Positions 25,374 to 35,904 of a stretch of DNA of 37,168 nt are shown here, piece after piece. Each line of letters opens with the position of its first letter. Position 1 is the first letter of the stretch. Source of the stretch: an uncultured Bacteroidales bacterium (lineage in GTDB: Bacteria > Bacteroidota > Bacteroidia > Bacteroidales > UBA4417); assembly GCA_903946925.1 (NCBI GenBank), contig CAJAXK010000374.1, positions 1 to 37,168 on the forward strand. The letters run 5' to 3'. Made by a program: the position numbers and the translations under genes. The notes beneath the pieces were generated by a model. It saw only the letters and a list, made by a program, of their open reading frames with translations. It had not been told where the DNA came from and ran no database searches.

Positions 25374-26027
25374 TTATTTTGGATTTTTCTGAAATGTTTC
25401 TTTCAACTGCTGCCAATCGGGAAATGTTATTAGCTGCTTTAAATCCCGTTTCTGGTAAGCCTCTTGCCTGGTTTCCCATTGTTGGAGCATACTCACGCAA
25501 CTGGTATCAGGTTCTGCTATTTTTGTGCTAAAGCGCAGTGATTGAACATCTTCGTTCCAAAATATTACAGGCATTTTTTCACCACCAAACTCGCCGTTGG
25601 TCTGTAGAAAGGATTCTCCATCATCGTTTACACCTGACAAACTAAACATATAAGGGCCGTTGTTCCGGAACCTGTAAAGGTTAACGTTTGATAGATCGTC
25701 AAATTCCATTATCACCTCGCCACATAAAACACCATCCTCTGCAAAAAGGCGTTTCTTGAAATTTTTGGCATGAGGGAAATCTTTTTCAAGCTTTTCGCCT
25801 TTGAGCCACAGGTTTACCATTTCGTCATAATCTGCTGACAATTCACCTGTTGAATCAATAAGGCTCGAAAATATATTTACATATTTTATGGTAAGTTTCC
25901 CTGAATTTTCGCCCGTAAGTTGGAACGTGTATTCCTTCCTTTCGCATGTCAGGCATCCCGAAAGACCCAAACCAACAAACAGTAAGAGGATGAAATAAAA
26001 TACTTTTTTAACGTTCGGTTCAGGCAT
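25374..26027 (-). CDS. Uncharacterised lipoprotein
   Basis: 217 residues. A basic N-terminus, a hydrophobic stretch and the lipobox LSGC (about 22-25) show a lipoprotein. The rest is soluble, with pattern YTFQLTGENSGKLTIKYVNIFSS; no known family recognised. It converges on the mpl gene and diverges from pnuC. A clean -7 box precedes it on the minus strand. Confidence 0.75.
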   Translation of the reverse strand: MPEPNVKKVFYFILLLFVGLGLSGCLTCERKEYTFQLTGENSGKLTIKYVNIFSSLIDSTGELSADYDEMVNLWLKGEKLEKDFPHAKNFKKRLFAEDGVLCGEVIMEFDDLSNVNLYRFRNNGPYMFSLSGVNDDGESFLQTNGEFGGEKMPVIFWNEDVQSLRFSTKIAEPDTSCVSMLQQWETRQEAYQKRDLKQLITFPDWQQLKETFQKNPK

Positions 26028-26049
26028 TTTTAGTCTATCATTTAGGAAA

Positions 26050-26057
26050 CAAAAGTA
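26050..26057 (-). promoter_or_regulatory. -7 box for the lipoprotein gene
   Basis: Minus strand TACTTTTG, an exact TAnnTTTG, 23 bp before the ATG. No -33 TTG recognised. Confidence 0.6.
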
Positions 26058-26147
26058 AGAAAATTTAGGGTTGGGGATTGTACTTCCTCAAATGCAGGCT
26101 TTGGAATAGCAGACCTTCAGTCCTGCTTTACCGCTCAATCATTTCAC

Positions 26148-26155
26148 TATATTTG
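26148..26155 (+). promoter_or_regulatory. -7 box for pnuC
   Basis: TATATTTG is an exact TAnnTTTG. It lies inside the longest possible pnuC frame and 19 bp before the ATG at 26174, so it favours that later start. Confidence 0.6.
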
Positions 26156-26173
26156 CTCCCTTATAAAAATGGC

Positions 26174-26785
26174 ATGGGTGAAATATTGAACCAACTATAT
26201 TCCAACATGATAGCTACTTCCTGGTTGGAAGCGGCTGCAGTTATTTTTGGGATTTTGAGTGTATGGTTTGCGCGAAAAGAGAATATTTGGGTTTATCCAA
26301 CCGGGATTGTGAATGTTTTAATCTATGTTTACCTCTGTTTTTTTGCCGGTCTATATGCCGATATGGCAATCAACGGTTTCTACTTTGTGATGAGTGTTTT
26401 TGGTTGGTACAACTGGACAAGGCGCGACGAATTGCAGAACCATAAGCCAATCAGCGCATTAAGCCTTAAAGAATGGGTGTTCTACCTAATAATCGTTATC
26501 GTTTCATTCGGACTAATTTATTTTATCCTATCCCGCTACACCAATAGTACCGTTCCCATTTTCGACGGTTTTACTACTTCATTGTTTATTGTAGGAATGT
26601 GGCTAATGGCCATAAAAAAGATTGAAAACTGGATTTTTTGGATTATTGGCGATTTGCTGGTGATCCCGCTATTTGCTTCTAAAGGATTGGTTTTTACCAG
26701 TGTGCAATATATAGTTTTCTTAGTTTTGGCGGTAATGGGTTATGTGGAATGGCGCAGGCGATTGACAGATAAAAATATTTCATGA
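26174..26785 (+). CDS. pnuC: Nicotinamide riboside transporter PnuC
   Basis: 203 residues from the ATG at 26174. An upstream in-frame ATG (26078) would add 32 non-conserved residues and place the promoter inside the gene, so I reject it. About seven hydrophobic helices; the family segment YFVMSVFGWYNWTRR and a conserved WLEAAAVIFGILSVWFARKEN are visible. PnuC proteins move nicotinamide riboside by facilitated diffusion, and phosphorylation inside the cell traps it. The 4-bp overlap with a NadR-type kinase gene supports this substrate over thiamine, which related PnuT proteins carry. Confidence 0.9.
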   Translation: MGEILNQLYSNMIATSWLEAAAVIFGILSVWFARKENIWVYPTGIVNVLIYVYLCFFAGLYADMAINGFYFVMSVFGWYNWTRRDELQNHKPISALSLKEWVFYLIIVIVSFGLIYFILSRYTNSTVPIFDGFTTSLFIVGMWLMAIKKIENWIFWIIGDLLVIPLFASKGLVFTSVQYIVFLVLAVMGYVEWRRRLTDKNIS

Positions 26786-27312
26786 TAAAAATTTCGATAA
26801 CCGGTCCGGAATCAACAGGTAAATCATGGCTTGCACAGCATTTGGCCGAATACTATAAAACGGTTTGGGTTGCCGAATATGCCCGCCAATATCTTGCTGG
26901 AATCAAGCGTGCTTATACTTTCGATGACATTCTTGTAATTGCCCAAAAACAGTTTGAGAATGAAAATATGGCCATAAAATCGAACAACCTTGTTTTTTGC
27001 GATACCGATTTTTGTGTAACAAGTATTTGGGCAACAGTTAAATACAACCAAAAACACGATTGGATCGAAAACAAACTCAACGAAAACACTTACAACCTAT
27101 ATCTTCTTTGCAATATTGACCTGCCCTGGGAATTTGACCCCTTGCGCGAACACCCTGAAATGCGATCAGAACTGTTCGGGAAATATGAAGAACTATTGAA
27201 AAACAATCACTTTAATTTCCGCATTGTAAGCGGCATTGGTGATGATCGGCTACAAAATGCGATAGCCTTTGTTGATGAATTCCTAAATCAGACCAAAACC
27301 GCATTTTTATAA
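26782..27312 (+). CDS. NadR-like ribosylnicotinamide kinase (P-loop ATPase)
   Basis: 176 residues, matching only the C-terminal kinase part of NadR. P-loop GPESTGKS (8-15), followed by WVAEYARQYL, typical of NadR kinases; FCDTDFCVTSIW (about 73-84) contributes acidic metal-binding residues. The adenylyltransferase and regulator domains of enterobacterial NadR are absent. Predicted to phosphorylate incoming nicotinamide riboside to NMN, pulling transport through PnuC. Translationally coupled to pnuC by ATGA. Confidence 0.88.
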   Translation: MIKISITGPESTGKSWLAQHLAEYYKTVWVAEYARQYLAGIKRAYTFDDILVIAQKQFENENMAIKSNNLVFCDTDFCVTSIWATVKYNQKHDWIENKLNENTYNLYLLCNIDLPWEFDPLREHPEMRSELFGKYEELLKNNHFNFRIVSGIGDDRLQNAIAFVDEFLNQTKTAFL

Positions 27313-27343
27313 CCGTTAATCAACAAATTATAAGATATATACA

Positions 27344-27399
27344 ACTTTTGACTTTCGACCTTTGCCCTTTAACTTTTGACTTTTTCCCTTTGACTTTTT
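27344..27399. repeat. 7-bp tandem repeat (ACTTTTG type)
   Basis: Eight phased heptamers: ACTTTTG, ACTTTCG, ACCTTTG, CCCTTTA, ACTTTTG, ACTTTTT, CCCTTTG, ACTTTTT. The array fills the space between two convergent genes. Confidence 0.9.
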
Positions 27400-27401
27400 C
27401 A

Positions 27402-28475
27402 CTACTTCACGGCTGGTTCCCCATTCGGATGTTCCCTGGGCACAATATCATTGAATTCGAACTTAAACGTCTTCATAAAATCTGCGAAGGGTTTTGTTTT
27501 GTACGATTGGCTTACAACATAGTTTGAAAGCAAGTAAAGTGCCTCGGGACTAAGATAGGAGTTTTCGGTAAGTATCAACTTATTGTTCCCATCGAAGTAG
27601 AAAATTGCCGGAAACTGCATATTGTCTTTCATCATGGTTTTGACTAATTGATGGTATTTACTAGGCTCGCCGGAATTAAAATATTGTTTATCCCAAATCA
27701 GGGTGTCGGTGGTTTGTGCATCAATACGTACGCAATAAAAATTTTCGTTCAAATAAGCCGCCATTTTGTTGTGGCTGAATGCATTGACTAACATCACCGA
27801 AGACGAAGCACTGTTTTTGGTATAAAATGTCAGGAAAATCCCTTTGGGGTTAGATTTGTTCAAAGTCAAAGCTTCTTTTAAAGGCAACCAATTTACAACC
27901 AATGGAATATGGTTCGCTTTCTTGTCGGCAGGGAATGTGCGGAAATAAGCAGGCTGCCAAATTTCGTAACGTGTGGTTTTTTGAACATTTTCAGCAATGT
28001 AAACCAACATGCAAAGCATTTCAGGGTATGCTTTATAGCCTTTAAAAGTAAGGCCTTTATTTTGATCGTCATAAATCAAAACGGTTGGCACTGATGGTTT
28101 GTCGCCCAAAAGCAACTTTGCAAGCTCGTGGTAAGGTTGAGTCAAATGCCTTTTATACACCTTGCCATCCATAAATGTAACATCCGTTTTGCTGCTAACA
28201 TCAAACTTGACGGCATAAAATTTCGAATTGGTATAATTGATCACTTCCTTGCGGGTGAAAGTATTCTTCAACATCAATTCTGAGGAATCGTTCCCGGATT
28301 TATAGAAAAAAACCATGATGGGCTTTGGTTTTGACTCGTTCAGTGTTTTAATCTGATCGAAAGAGAGCCAATTCAGTGCAGGCAAAATTTCTGTTTGCGC
28401 AAAAAGTAAAGCCGGAAAGAGCGAAACTATAACGGGAATTACAACTTTAATCAATGCTAATTTAATGATTTTCAT
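27402..28475 (-). CDS. Exported protein with two thioredoxin-like domains lacking CxxC
   Basis: 357 residues with a signal peptide (about 1-26, ending LFAQ). Two repeats of a thioredoxin_7/DUF255-like fold, about 35-170 and 195-335, each starting WL-(x)n-KPIMVFFYKSG or GIFLTFYTKNS and each with a later cis-Pro-type strand (SVPTVLIYD; QFPAIFYFD). Where redox-active members have CxxC, these have GNDSS and NSASS, so disulfide chemistry is not expected. Periplasmic; role unknown, perhaps binding or chaperone-like. Convergent with the nadR-like gene. Confidence 0.75.
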   Translation of the reverse strand: MKIIKLALIKVVIPVIVSLFPALLFAQTEILPALNWLSFDQIKTLNESKPKPIMVFFYKSGNDSSELMLKNTFTRKEVINYTNSKFYAVKFDVSSKTDVTFMDGKVYKRHLTQPYHELAKLLLGDKPSVPTVLIYDDQNKGLTFKGYKAYPEMLCMLVYIAENVQKTTRYEIWQPAYFRTFPADKKANHIPLVVNWLPLKEALTLNKSNPKGIFLTFYTKNSASSSVMLVNAFSHNKMAAYLNENFYCVRIDAQTTDTLIWDKQYFNSGEPSKYHQLVKTMMKDNMQFPAIFYFDGNNKLILTENSYLSPEALYLLSNYVVSQSYKTKPFADFMKTFKFEFNDIVPREHPNGEPAVK

Positions 28476-28572
28476 ACCTTAACGATTCAAAATTTATACC
28501 ATTTTTTGGATTCGTAAAAGTAGCAAGTATTTTATCGCAGATTTTAATCTACTTTGATATTGTACTAATTTT

Positions 28573-28580
28573 TACTTTTG
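28573..28580 (+). promoter_or_regulatory. -7 box for the glycosyltransferase operon
   Basis: TACTTTTG fits TAnnTTTG exactly. A TTG at 28578 overlaps it, so translation more likely starts at the TTG at 28605. Confidence 0.55.
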
Positions 28581-28604
28581 ATAACATTTTTTAACAATCG
28601 GTTA

Positions 28605-29789
28605 TTGAAAACCCTCCCGAAAGTACTTTTCCTTGCACGCTGGTATCCTGACCGTTACGACCCAATGACTGGCTTATTCATAAAGCGCCATGCCGAAGTT
28701 GCTACCCGGATAGCCGATGTAGCCGTGCTCTATTTGCGGGCGGCACCTGATAAATCTTATAGCTTTCAAATTGAGCATAGCATAGAAAATGAAGTAGTTA
28801 CAACCTTGGTTTATTACGGTACCAAGAATCCATTGCCTTCCTTTCTGTCAAAATTACTTTCAGGGTTTATGTTTGTGGTTTCTTTTGCCAAAGGATACAA
28901 GTTTATATCCGAATCCTGGGGCAAACCAGACGTTATCCATGTAAACGTACTCACCCGTTTGGGCGTTTTTGCACTTTGGATACGCATTTTTAGAAATATA
29001 CCTTATGTGATTACCGAACATTGGTCAAGGTACTTACCAATAACCGGAACTTATCAAGGGATTTTCAGGAAGTTTATCACAAAAATTGTGGTCCACAAAG
29101 CCTCAGCGGTAAGCACTGTTTCCCAAAACCTATCTGCAGCCATGCAAAGCCATGGGTTAACCAATAAAAATTACATGGTTTTGCCCAATGTGGTTGATAC
29201 AGTTGCCTATAGTATTGATAACCAAAAAACTAATAGCAACGTCAAGAGGTTTATCCATATTTCGTGCTTCGAAGACCGTTCCAAAAACATAAGCGGGATT
29301 TTGAGGGCTTTAAGCAAATTATCACAGATCAGACAGGATTTCGAATGTATAATGGTGGGCGAAGGGATGGATTTGGATAAAATGAAATCGCTTGCTCAGG
29401 ACCTTCAGTTGAAGGAAAACATCCTCAAATTTACGGGCTTGCTTGAAAATGAAAACCTGATAAGAGAATACCAACAAGCTGATTTTATGGTAATGTTCAG
29501 CAACTACGAAAACATGCCTGTTGTGATCAGCGAGGGTTTTTCGTGCGGATTGCCAATAATAGCAACTTCCGTTGGCGGGATTCCTGAATATGTAAAGCCA
29601 GAGAACGGAATTTTGGTTGCGGCAAGGGATGAATCCGCCTTTTTGGAAGCCATTTGCTATATGCTCGACCATTCTGTTGATTTTGATAAGAATAAAATCC
29701 GGCAGCAAGCTGTTGAAACATTTGGCAAACAAGCAGTTGCCGAAAAGCTGGAACGATTGTATGGTTTTGCCTTAAATAGAAAAAGTTAA
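28605..29789 (+). CDS. Glycosyltransferase family 4
   Basis: 394 residues from a TTG at 28605. No ATG is available near the N-terminus, and the alternative TTG at 28578 sits on the -7 box. The GT-B fold begins VLFLARWYPDRYDPMTGLF. The GT4 donor-binding motif is PVVISEGFSCGLPIIATSVGG, in which the two Glu-containing segments and GG bind the nucleotide sugar. A cytoplasmic or membrane-peripheral enzyme, probably adding a hexose to a glycan or lipid carrier. First of three genes spaced by 8-9 bp (with 29799 and 31475), so an operon. Confidence 0.86.
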   Translation: MKTLPKVLFLARWYPDRYDPMTGLFIKRHAEVATRIADVAVLYLRAAPDKSYSFQIEHSIENEVVTTLVYYGTKNPLPSFLSKLLSGFMFVVSFAKGYKFISESWGKPDVIHVNVLTRLGVFALWIRIFRNIPYVITEHWSRYLPITGTYQGIFRKFITKIVVHKASAVSTVSQNLSAAMQSHGLTNKNYMVLPNVVDTVAYSIDNQKTNSNVKRFIHISCFEDRSKNISGILRALSKLSQIRQDFECIMVGEGMDLDKMKSLAQDLQLKENILKFTGLLENENLIREYQQADFMVMFSNYENMPVVISEGFSCGLPIIATSVGGIPEYVKPENGILVAARDESAFLEAICYMLDHSVDFDKNKIRQQAVETFGKQAVAEKLERLYGFALNRKS

Positions 29790-29798
29790 TCCAATAAA

Positions 29799-31466
29799 AT
29801 GAAATTCGGAGTACTCTGCAACGGCAATATTTTTCAGCAATGGCAAGTCGAAACCATAAACCGGCTTGTTGGGGCAGGACATTCCTGTTCGTTGCTGATT
29901 GTTAATGCAAATGTTGTCGAGCATCCTGGTTTTCGCCAAAAGTTGCTGCACTATCCGTATTCAAAGGCTTTATACAGGGCATGGTTCAGGTTTATGGTGA
30001 GGCCGGAAGCGAAAAAAAGTGTTGACATTTCCGGATTGTTTCCTGAATCGGATGAAATTTCATGCCTCACCACAAAAAAAGGCTACGCCGAATATTTCGA
30101 TAAAAAAGATATCGAAAGCATTAAACCATATAACCTCGATTTTATTCTCCGTTTCGGGTTTGGGATTATAAAGGGCGAAATCCTGGATGCGGCAAAATAC
30201 GGTGTTTGGTCGTACCATCACGACGACGACAGGAAATATCGTGGTGTGCCAACGGGTTTTTGGGAAATCATGTTTGGCGATCCGGTGAACGCGGCCATTT
30301 TGCAACGCCTTACCAATAAACTCGACAGCGGTCTTATTTTGCGCAAAGCCTATTTTAAAACCATAAACCATTCCTGGGAAGCCAATATCAACAATTTATT
30401 CTTTGGTTCCACCGAATGGCCTTTGCAGGTTTGTACCGAAATAGAAAACGGAAATATTGCTTTTCTGTCGGTTGCCAATTCACCCGAATCGGTCATTTAT
30501 AAATTGCCTGGCAACCTCAAAATGTTACATTTTCTGATCCGGCTTGCAACAAATAAAATCATTTTCCAGTACCGCGATTTATTCCTTACCGAAAAATGGA
30601 ATGTGGGCATTATACCTGTTTCAATTGAAAAGTTGATAAAACCTGGCACTTTTTCCATTCAGGAGCCTACGTGGCTGAAAATCAACACAAAAAAATCAAT
30701 CTATCATGCCGACCCATTTGGGGTTTTAAAGAATGGCAAATTCAAGATTGTTTGCGAAGAGTACGATTACCGGACTGCAAAAGGGGTTTTGGTTTCCTTT
30801 CAGGTTGAACCGCAATCATTTAAAATTGAGAAAAAAACAATTGCCCTTGAGAGAGAATACCATCTTGCATTTCCATATCTATTTGAAAATGAAGGTAATT
30901 ACTACTGCATTCCCGAGAATTCGGAAGGCGGAAATGTTGATCTTTACCGTTTTGACCCACCAAGCGGAAAACTGTTTTTCGAGCAGGCTTTGGTCGAAAA
31001 CCTGAAAGCGGTTGATGCAACTTTATTCAACTATAATGGGTTTTGGTGGTTGTTTTTCACAGATAGGGTTTCAACAAATGAGCGTTTGCACATTTGGTAT
31101 TCAACTGATTTTCTGGGACCTTACTTACCTCATGCGAACAATCCTGTAAAAGTGGATGTGCGTTCATCACGGCCAGCCGGGAACCCGTTTTTATTGGATG
31201 GAAAGTTATTGCGGCCTTCTCAGGATTGTGCCAAACATTCAGGCAACAGGATTACTGTAAATGAAATACTTAGGCTTTCGCCAACTGAGTTTTCTGAAGC
31301 AGAATATGCAATACTTTGCCCATCCAAAACCTCAAAATATGCTGATGGAATGCATACCGTTTGCGTTGCTGATGGAGCGGTAATTGTTGATGGCAAACGC
31401 GAAGTATTTATCTGGCAGGCTTTTGTGCGGAAACTCACCACAAAATTTAAAAAGAAATTTAACTGA
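29799..31466 (+). CDS. Formyltransferase-like / GINT1-type propeller fusion protein
   Basis: 555 residues, two parts. Residues ~1-250 resemble the formyl-transferase fold of methionyl-tRNA formyltransferase and sugar formyltransferases (LDFILRFGFGIIKGEILD; YRGVPTGFW matching the PKYRGA region), but the usual N-x-H ... D site is altered (YHHDDD). Residues ~285-545 match the domain called glucosamine inositolphosphorylceramide transferase 1 N-terminal-like, a five-bladed propeller related to GH43/GH62-type folds (YHADPFG, EREYHLAFPYLF, DATLFNYNGFWWLFF, SRPAGNPFL). Between two envelope-type genes, so a role in modifying a glycan or its carrier is plausible. Neither domain's activity is certain. 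Confidence 0.75.
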   Translation: MKFGVLCNGNIFQQWQVETINRLVGAGHSCSLLIVNANVVEHPGFRQKLLHYPYSKALYRAWFRFMVRPEAKKSVDISGLFPESDEISCLTTKKGYAEYFDKKDIESIKPYNLDFILRFGFGIIKGEILDAAKYGVWSYHHDDDRKYRGVPTGFWEIMFGDPVNAAILQRLTNKLDSGLILRKAYFKTINHSWEANINNLFFGSTEWPLQVCTEIENGNIAFLSVANSPESVIYKLPGNLKMLHFLIRLATNKIIFQYRDLFLTEKWNVGIIPVSIEKLIKPGTFSIQEPTWLKINTKKSIYHADPFGVLKNGKFKIVCEEYDYRTAKGVLVSFQVEPQSFKIEKKTIALEREYHLAFPYLFENEGNYYCIPENSEGGNVDLYRFDPPSGKLFFEQALVENLKAVDATLFNYNGFWWLFFTDRVSTNERLHIWYSTDFLGPYLPHANNPVKVDVRSSRPAGNPFLLDGKLLRPSQDCAKHSGNRITVNEILRLSPTEFSEAEYAILCPSKTSKYADGMHTVCVADGAVIVDGKREVFIWQAFVRKLTTKFKKKFN

Positions 31467-31474
31467 TTTACAAA

Positions 31475-32908
31475 ATGATAAAATTCAAAATTTGCTTACT
31501 CTTCGTATTGTTGAATTTAATTTGCACACAATGGCTTTTTGCACAGAAAATAATTGATTTAAGCCCAACTTCTGCAAGGCTGTACCGTGATATGGCAGTG
31601 CTTGCATCCGATTCGCTCGAAGGCAGGGAAGCCGGGACACTTAGTGAGCGAAAAGCCGCGGATTATATTGCAAAACAAATGCAATCCATTGGTTTGTTGC
31701 CCAAAGGCGGGCACGAAGGTTCGTACCTGAGCGCTTTCCGGATTAATTTCCCGGTTATTTTTAAGGAAGCAAAACTGCGAATCAACTCAATTGATTTTAA
31801 ACACAAAGACGAATTTGGAGCAACCGATCTGTCATCAGCCGGTACGGTTGAAGGTGAATTGATTAAAATAGGAAATAGCTTCAACTTCATTGAACCCAAT
31901 GCTTTGAATAATAATCAAATAAATGGCAAAATCGTTCTTCTTGATATTGCTTCAAAAGTGAAACTGACTGAAAATGAAGCAATAACAAATGAAATTGTCT
32001 CAAAAGTAAAAGCAGTGGTGGAGAGTGGTGCAATTGGGGTTATCCTCTACAACAGTTCGCGTAAAACTACTGAGGATGTGCTGTTTGGATCGCCTTTCAC
32101 CGAGTCGGTAGGTGTTCCGGTGGTGTATATTGCCCGTTTGCCTTTCAACAAAATACGGAAAGTAAAGTCTGGCACTTGCTCCCTCACGGTTGAAATTAAC
32201 CGCACGGTTTCAAAACCCGAAAATGTGATTGGTTGGATCGACAACAAATCGGATAAAACCGTTGTGATAGGTGCCCATTTCGACCATGTTGGCATTACCC
32301 GTTCGCGCACCGGCGACGATAAATCGCTCCAAATCCATAACGGTGCCGACGACAATGCAAGCGGTACAACAACCCTGCTCGAACTCGCACGTTGGGCGGC
32401 AAACAACGAAACACTGAAATACAATTATATTTTTGCTGCTTTTAGTGCCGAAGAAAAAGGGCTTTTTGGGTCAAAAGCGTTTTGCAGTCGTGCTTGGGTA
32501 AACAACCAAAATATTGCTTACATGCTTAATCTGGATATGGTTGGACGTTTAGGCTGTCAGGGCGACACCATTTCGGCTTTGGGAGTGGCATCGTCGGAGG
32601 TTTGGGAGAATGTGCTCGATAAGTTGGAGCATCCCGACTTTTCGGTGAAAAAAATCAATGGCGCACCTCCTTTTTCCGATCATTCGCCTTTCCTTAAAAA
32701 GAATATTCCCATTATGTATTTTACTACTGGCTTACACCCCGATTATCATACACCTAATGATGATATAGAGTTTATAAATTTTAAAGGCATGGAAGAAATT
32801 TTGGCTTATATCAGGCAGTTTATAAGGTCGGCAGAGGCTTTGCCCGAAATTCCTTTTCATAACATTAACCCAATTCAGCAGACGAAAGCTTACCTGCAGA
32901 CATTTTGA
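31475..32908 (+). CDS. Exported M28-family zinc aminopeptidase
   Basis: 477 residues with a signal peptide (about 1-24, ending LFAQ). Zinc-site signatures in order: GAHFDHVG (first His), HNGADDNASG (bridging Asp), SAEEKGLFG (Glu pair), LNLDMVGR (Asp) and PFSDHSPF (last His). An inserted protease-associated (PA) domain around 100-235 contains GVILYNSSR. Likely a periplasmic or surface peptidase of the aminopeptidase S/Y group. Eight bp after the fusion gene, last in that operon. Confidence 0.9.
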   Translation: MIKFKICLLFVLLNLICTQWLFAQKIIDLSPTSARLYRDMAVLASDSLEGREAGTLSERKAADYIAKQMQSIGLLPKGGHEGSYLSAFRINFPVIFKEAKLRINSIDFKHKDEFGATDLSSAGTVEGELIKIGNSFNFIEPNALNNNQINGKIVLLDIASKVKLTENEAITNEIVSKVKAVVESGAIGVILYNSSRKTTEDVLFGSPFTESVGVPVVYIARLPFNKIRKVKSGTCSLTVEINRTVSKPENVIGWIDNKSDKTVVIGAHFDHVGITRSRTGDDKSLQIHNGADDNASGTTTLLELARWAANNETLKYNYIFAAFSAEEKGLFGSKAFCSRAWVNNQNIAYMLNLDMVGRLGCQGDTISALGVASSEVWENVLDKLEHPDFSVKKINGAPPFSDHSPFLKKNIPIMYFTTGLHPDYHTPNDDIEFINFKGMEEILAYIRQFIRSAEALPEIPFHNINPIQQTKAYLQTF

Positions 32909-33122
32909 TTATTAATTGCTGGTTATTTTTGAACCACAATAGGCACAATAGGGCACATAGTTCTGAAATTAAATGATGAGCCTTTAACGATTTTTTTATT
33001 TATATTTTCTTGCGAAACAAGCCCGGCCGTAATCCCATGGTTCAACAAGCCTGAGAAATAATAGCAGTTTTTTGATGTTAGTCTAATACACCTGATGGCG
33101 TAGCGGTTAAAAAAGTTTCCCT

Positions 33123-33929
33123 CTATTTGATGCCGTAATGTGGAGCTAAAATCTGCATAAACCATTTTGCAGGCAAGATATTTTTAAGCACAACTGCCAA
33201 CTTTTGTTCCGCAGTTGCTATAACATACCGTGGGCAGGGATTATCTTTTTCAATAATCTTTACAAGTTTTTTAGCCAGTATTTCGGGTGGCCAGCCTCCA
33301 TTTTCATCTTTCTCAATTATGGCAAGTGTTTTGCTAAATTGCGATGAATAGGGGTCGTTTTCAACTTCGGTAAGGAAATTTTGGCGGTTGGCAGTATTGT
33401 TTGTGTGGAAATCACCAGGATTTATCACAACTACCTGAATATTAAATTGTTTTACTTCCATACGCAACGATTCGCTGAGGCCTTCGATTGCAAATTTGCT
33501 TGCCGAATAATATGCCTGAAACGGCAACCCCATCAGACCACCAATGGAACTAAAATTAACAATTGTACCCTGGCGTTTTTCCCTCATTACAGGCAAAACG
33601 GCTTTCAGCATATATACCAAACCCATTACATTGGTATCCATTTGCATCCTGATATTTTCAACCGAAGTGGTTTCGATGGCGCCTCCGGTGTGCATTCCTG
33701 CATTGTTGATAAGTACATCAATTCGACCTTCGTTCCTAACCACAAAATCAACAGCCTTGTTGATTGATTCCGGATCCAGAAGATCCATTTTGAGTACATT
33801 AAAACTTTGTTTTTTTAGGGTTTCTTTACGGACTGTGCCATAAACGATATGGCCTTTTGCAGCAAGAAGTTCGGCGGTTTTTAGGCCAAAACCCGATGAA
33901 ACCCCAGTAATAAAAATGACTTTTTTCAT
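33123..33929 (-). CDS. Short-chain dehydrogenase/reductase (SDR)
   Basis: 268 residues of classical SDR build: cofactor motif TGVSSGFG (8-15), NNAG (75-78), Ser near 127-128 and the catalytic YSASK (Y141, K145). The lack of an acidic residue after beta-2 and the RK at 34-35 favour NADPH. Substrate cannot be read. Same strand as, and 291 bp downstream of, the serine palmitoyltransferase gene, so a 3-ketosphinganine reductase role is a possibility, but general SDRs are too numerous for confidence. Confidence 0.88.
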   Translation of the reverse strand: MKKVIFITGVSSGFGLKTAELLAAKGHIVYGTVRKETLKKQSFNVLKMDLLDPESINKAVDFVVRNEGRIDVLINNAGMHTGGAIETTSVENIRMQMDTNVMGLVYMLKAVLPVMREKRQGTIVNFSSIGGLMGLPFQAYYSASKFAIEGLSESLRMEVKQFNIQVVVINPGDFHTNNTANRQNFLTEVENDPYSSQFSKTLAIIEKDENGGWPPEILAKKLVKIIEKDNPCPRYVIATAEQKLAVVLKNILPAKWFMQILAPHYGIK

Positions 33930-34220
33930 AAAAAGCAGTTTGAGAAAACTTCCGGGAATTGCATGATCAAACTTTTGAGAAAGTGCTTGAAACTATGAAA
34001 TCAAAGGAGGATTTAGTGGGAAAGTTCAGGAAAGGACAATTAAAAGATTAAAGGCTAAAACCAAATTGTATAGCATCTCATCAAACACATACATTGATAA
34101 TTTTAGTCCGAACAAATGCCAATCGATTCTTCAACAACTACTCTAAGTGATTCGTTTTAAAAAATCAGCATATTGTATTTCAATCTCTTGAAATTAAGTC
34201 CCCAACCAAAAATACTCCAT

Positions 34221-35492
<1,272 letters not shown>

Positions 35493-35670
35493 TCAAAACA
35501 CAATCAAGTTTTTACATATTTTTAACATTTTTAAAACGGTTAGTTAGCATTGTAAATTACGTTGGCTTACTGCTTTTTACTCCCGGCTCAACTTGATAGT
35601 AAAGGGGATTAATTTCTGTGAACATTAAAGCGGATGTGCAACCAAATCGCAATCACTTTCTTTTTAAAAG

Positions 35671-35872
35671 TTGAGTCCGCTATGAAAACCCTAAAAATAG
35701 AAAACCCCGGAGCGATGTGCTGAGTGGCACACTGAGCATGCCGATGTGCCTGCCGAAGCAGCATAGTGGACACAGAGGCACACAGAGTGTTGTTAATCAG
35801 CACTATAGGTTTAGTGAAACTTAGAGATTTAGTGCTTTAGTGGCAAGAAACAACTTCTCAGAGTGGACTCAA
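35671..35872. repeat. Fold-back repeat element, copy 5 (long form)
   Basis: Ends TTGAGTCCGCTATGAAAA and TTCTCAGAGTGGACTCAA are inverted repeats with a degenerate inner part. It holds an internal GTGGCACACTGAGCATGCC segment not in the short copies. It occupies much of the 478-bp gap between spt and the acyltransferase gene; the rest shows nothing recognisable. Confidence 0.85.
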
Positions 35873-35904
35873 GTTTAGAAATCAGTTTTAGTGTCTTTAT
35901 TGTC

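Noticed and set aside
26078-26173. Extended N-terminus of PnuC
   Set aside because: It would place the -7 promoter box inside the gene and adds residues unlike the family; the ATG at 26174 is preferred.
33950-34060. Short protein-like stretch ending KSKEDLVGKFRKGQLKD
   Set aside because: Only about 33 codons after a stop, with no start and no recognised family; too weak to list as a gene.
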